Source of the DNA: Hyphomicrobiales bacterium
GTDB taxonomy: Bacteria; Pseudomonadota; Alphaproteobacteria; Micropepsales; Micropepsaceae
Assembly (NCBI GenBank): GCA_017849395.1
Contig: JAFIHO010000403.1
Span: 1 to 8,176 of the forward strand
Direction of reading: 5' to 3'
Length of the DNA: 8,176 nt
This document shows, in pieces, positions 6,630 to 8,176 of this stretch (position 1 is the first letter of the stretch; each line of letters opens with the position of its first letter). Both the position numbers and the translations under genes were made by a program. Under the pieces are notes generated by a model. It was given only the letters and a program-made list of their open reading frames with translations, searched no databases and was not told the DNA's origin.

Positions 6630-6640
6630 GGGTGACCGGC

Positions 6641-7522
6641 ATGAGCGAGGAGAAGCGGCCCAGGAGGAAACGCAAACACCGGCGCGCGCGCATCGCGGCG
6701 GGCTTGATGCTGCTGTTCGCGGCATCGGCTTTTGGCAGTGTTCTTGCGCAGGTGGGGCTTTCCAATATCCGCAATACCGACAATTCGCCGGACGGCGGCG
6801 TCACGCGGCGCTCGCAACATGCTTCGTCTCCGTCTGGCTACCATGAACCGGATGAGGCGAATTCGGAACAAGGCGGTCCCGTTTCGGGACATGAGACACG
6901 CGATCATGGCGGTGACGGCGACCGGAATCCCGGAGAGCGGGGCGACGGCTGGCGCGGCGGCATGCCTGCCGGGCCGGGCGGCGCGGGTTCGCCTTCGGGA
7001 TCGCACGGGGGCAATGGCGGATCGCATGGCGATCCCGGCGGGGCTGCCGGAATGTCGGGCGGCTTCGGCGGCGGATATGGCGGCGGCTGGCAGCCCGGCA
7101 CGGAAGATCCGAACATCGGCACGCATGGCGATGCCGAACATAAGTCGGGGGCCAATGGTTCGCCGCAAGGCGGGAAACCCGAGGACGAGACGTGCGGTGG
7201 CTGCTTCGCGGCCTTGCCGGATGATGCCGGCTCCAGGCTGACGGAAGATGAAGCCGAGCCGCCGGTGGATGACCAGACGCCGCCGGCCCGGCTGCCGGAA
7301 TGCAGTGGGGAGATTTGCGAATTCACGCCGCCCGGACATGACGGCCCGCCGAAGAACCTGATCACCGATCAGCCGGATTGCGACCAGGACTGCGCGCCCC
7401 GTCCGCCGGGCGGGCAAGAGGCTGGCCGCCAGGGCGATCCACTGGCCGTGCCGGAACCGGGCAGTCTGCTGCTCATGGCGCCCGCGCTGCTGGCGCTGCG
7501 ACGGAAACGGCGCACCGGGTAA
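6641..7522 (+). CDS. PEP-CTERM sorting domain protein, Gly-rich
   Basis: An exported 293-residue protein with a C-terminal exosortase sorting signal: VPEP (270-273), a hydrophobic segment (275-286) and a basic tail RRKRR (287-291). Exosortases cut at the PEP motif and release such proteins to the surface or matrix, often with exopolysaccharide. The N-terminus is a very basic region (5-17) and a hydrophobic stretch (18-36) that acts as a signal peptide. The middle (about 50-180) is low-complexity and rich in Gly, Ser, His, Asp and Pro. Residues 180-260 are acidic and carry three cysteine pairs: 185/188 (CGGC), 221/226 and 247/251. No enzymatic or adhesive domain is recognised. The ATG at 6641 is chosen because it gives the signal peptide; the frame is open far upstream and only a weak GGGTGA precedes the ATG. 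No exosortase gene is in the window. The sorting signal is clear; the role in matrix or floc formation is inference. Confidence 0.85.
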   Translation: MSEEKRPRRKRKHRRARIAAGLMLLFAASAFGSVLAQVGLSNIRNTDNSPDGGVTRRSQHASSPSGYHEPDEANSEQGGPVSGHETRDHGGDGDRNPGERGDGWRGGMPAGPGGAGSPSGSHGGNGGSHGDPGGAAGMSGGFGGGYGGGWQPGTEDPNIGTHGDAEHKSGANGSPQGGKPEDETCGGCFAALPDDAGSRLTEDEAEPPVDDQTPPARLPECSGEICEFTPPGHDGPPKNLITDQPDCDQDCAPRPPGGQEAGRQGDPLAVPEPGSLLLMAPALLALRRKRRTG

Positions 7523-7606
7523 ACTGGGTTTGGTATCGACCTGGAATCCTTGGCGGGGCGAGCTTCTTCTGCAATGGGCAGCCCCAACGCAAGAGCGCGC
7601 CCCGCG

Positions 7607-7702
7607 TCAGGGAAGCCAGCCATCCGGTATGGCGACAAGAATTCCGTAGGCGATAAAAGCCGCGGTGCCGATCCCCAATGCAACGAATAGCGTGGCTTGA
7701 AG
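7607..7702 (-). pseudogene. 3' remnant of a membrane-protein gene cut off at the IS junction
   Basis: Read on the minus strand from about 7702, the frame gives ALQATLFVALGIGTAAFIAY, then a few more apolar residues and PDGWLP before a TGA at 7607-7609. That is one clean transmembrane helix and a short tail, as at the C-terminus of a transporter or other polytopic protein. Upstream of it the frame runs into antisense transposase sequence, so the rest of the gene is missing. The piece is only about 31 codons, the family cannot be named, and a chance open frame is possible. It would explain the 84 bases between the PEP-CTERM stop and 7607 as a normal convergent gap, in which I see nothing else. 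Confidence 0.35.
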
Positions 7703-8170
7703 CGCTCCGACACGCTGGCGTCGGGCCGCAAGTTCCGGATGCTGACCGTGGTCGATGACTTCAGCCGGGAGAGCCTGGCGGTGATCGTGGACAACTCGCT
7801 GTCCGGCATCCGTGTCGCCCGCGAGCTGGATCAGATCGTGGAGATGCGGGGTGTGCCCTGCATGGTGGTCAGCGACAACGGCACCGAGTTCACCTCACGC
7901 GCCATCCTGGCTTGGCAGGAAGAAAGAGGCGTGGAATGGCCCTACATAGCGCTGGGCAAGCCGACCCAGAACGGCTTCATCGAGAGCTTCAATGGCCGGC
8001 TGCGCGACGAGTGTATGAACGAGCACCTCTTCGCCAGCTTGCCAGAAGCCAGACGGATCATCGAAGAATGGAGGACCGACTACAACACACTCAGACCGCA
8101 CACGAGCCTCAACGGGCTCACACCGACGGAGTTTGCAGCACGCCCCGTTGAGGGGCATAACCTGCTCTGA
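7697..8170 (+). pseudogene. IS3-family transposase OrfB, 5'-truncated
   Basis: The 157 residues readable from a TTG at 7697 are the C-terminal half of an IS3-family (possibly IS407-group) DDE transposase, which in full is about 270-300 residues. From SDTLASGRKFRMLTVVDDF on it follows the family: VVSDNGTEF with the second catalytic Asp (60), GKPTQNGFIESFNGRLRDEC with the catalytic Glu (96), exactly 35 residues between them as in DD(35)E enzymes, then the usual YNTLRPHTSLNGLTPTEF. The first catalytic Asp, which belongs a few residues before SDTL, is absent, as are the N-terminal helix-turn-helix part and OrfA. The TTG is simply the first start in a frame that begins in host DNA. The product cannot be an active transposase. 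The surviving part is free of stops and frameshifts, which suggests a fairly recent truncation. Confidence 0.88.
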
Positions 8171-8176
8171 TCCCCG
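7703..8176 (+). mobile_element. partial IS3-family insertion sequence
   Basis: The element begins, within a few bases, where transposase similarity starts (about 7703) and runs past the transposase stop (8168-8170) to the window end. The left inverted repeat and OrfA are lost; the right inverted repeat is not reached, so no target duplication can be checked. The abrupt junction with the membrane-protein remnant marks a deletion or recombination event at this spot. Confidence 0.75.

Noticed and set aside
6662..6667. AGGAGG that looks like a very strong ribosome site
   Set aside because: It lies inside the PEP-CTERM gene (Arg-Arg codons 8-9); the next in-frame starts (TTG 6704, ATG 6707) are too far away and would remove the basic part of the signal peptide.
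7021..7095. Possible tandem DNA repeat in the Gly-rich coding part
   Set aside because: It is GGC-codon richness from Gly runs; no unit repeats with fixed length.
6578..7417. A 279-codon minus-strand frame opposite the PEP-CTERM gene
   Set aside because: Arg-rich with no domain; the plus-strand frame carries a signal peptide and sorting signal.
7523..7606. Possible terminator or small RNA after the PEP-CTERM gene
   Set aside because: No stable stem followed by a T-run was found.

Overview
The window is high-GC DNA from an alphaproteobacterium. The evidence is a Phasin_2-type phasin with TTGC...GCAA operator-like palindromes, a DUF1489 protein (a family I know essentially from Alphaproteobacteria), and a D-Ala-D-Ala carboxypeptidase fused to a SPOR domain. 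The genus cannot be fixed from the sequence. It reads as ordinary chromosome up to about 7.5 kb, then changes to insertion-sequence debris.

Layout: (1) 1-500, a phasin gene on the minus strand with a possible hairpin terminator at the window edge. (2) 501-761, a divergent control region with a sigma70-like promoter for the phasin flanked by two palindromes resembling PhaR operators. (3) 762-3176, a plus-strand pair: a secreted PBP5/6-type carboxypeptidase with a C-terminal SPOR domain, abutted without any gap by panC (pantothenate synthetase). (4) 3173-5266, a minus-strand pair: DUF1489 protein followed by a polytopic membrane protein with GT-C glycosyltransferase-like motifs. (5) 5368-5811, a short BLUF blue-light sensor. 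(6) 5808-6548, an exported DUF1080 (3-keto-disaccharide hydrolase-like) protein on the minus strand. (7) 6641-7522, a Gly/Pro/Asp-rich exported protein ending in a PEP-CTERM sorting signal, preceded by a GC-rich inverted repeat overlapping a good match to a sigma54 (-24/-12) promoter. (8) 7607-8176, the 3' scrap of a minus-strand membrane-protein gene fused to a 5'-truncated IS3-family transposase gene.

The genes do not form one pathway. Common themes are carbon storage (phasin), envelope and surface biology (carboxypeptidase/SPOR, GT-C-like protein, exported DUF1080 protein, PEP-CTERM protein) and light sensing (BLUF). The two convergent gene pairs overlap by exactly four bases at their stop codons, so this is a compact arrangement with no room for ordinary terminators between them. 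I found no RNA gene, CRISPR array or replication origin. I found no convincing wholly new system; the most testable observations are the paired phasin operators, the sigma54-like site ahead of the PEP-CTERM gene, and the orphan GT-C-like membrane protein.
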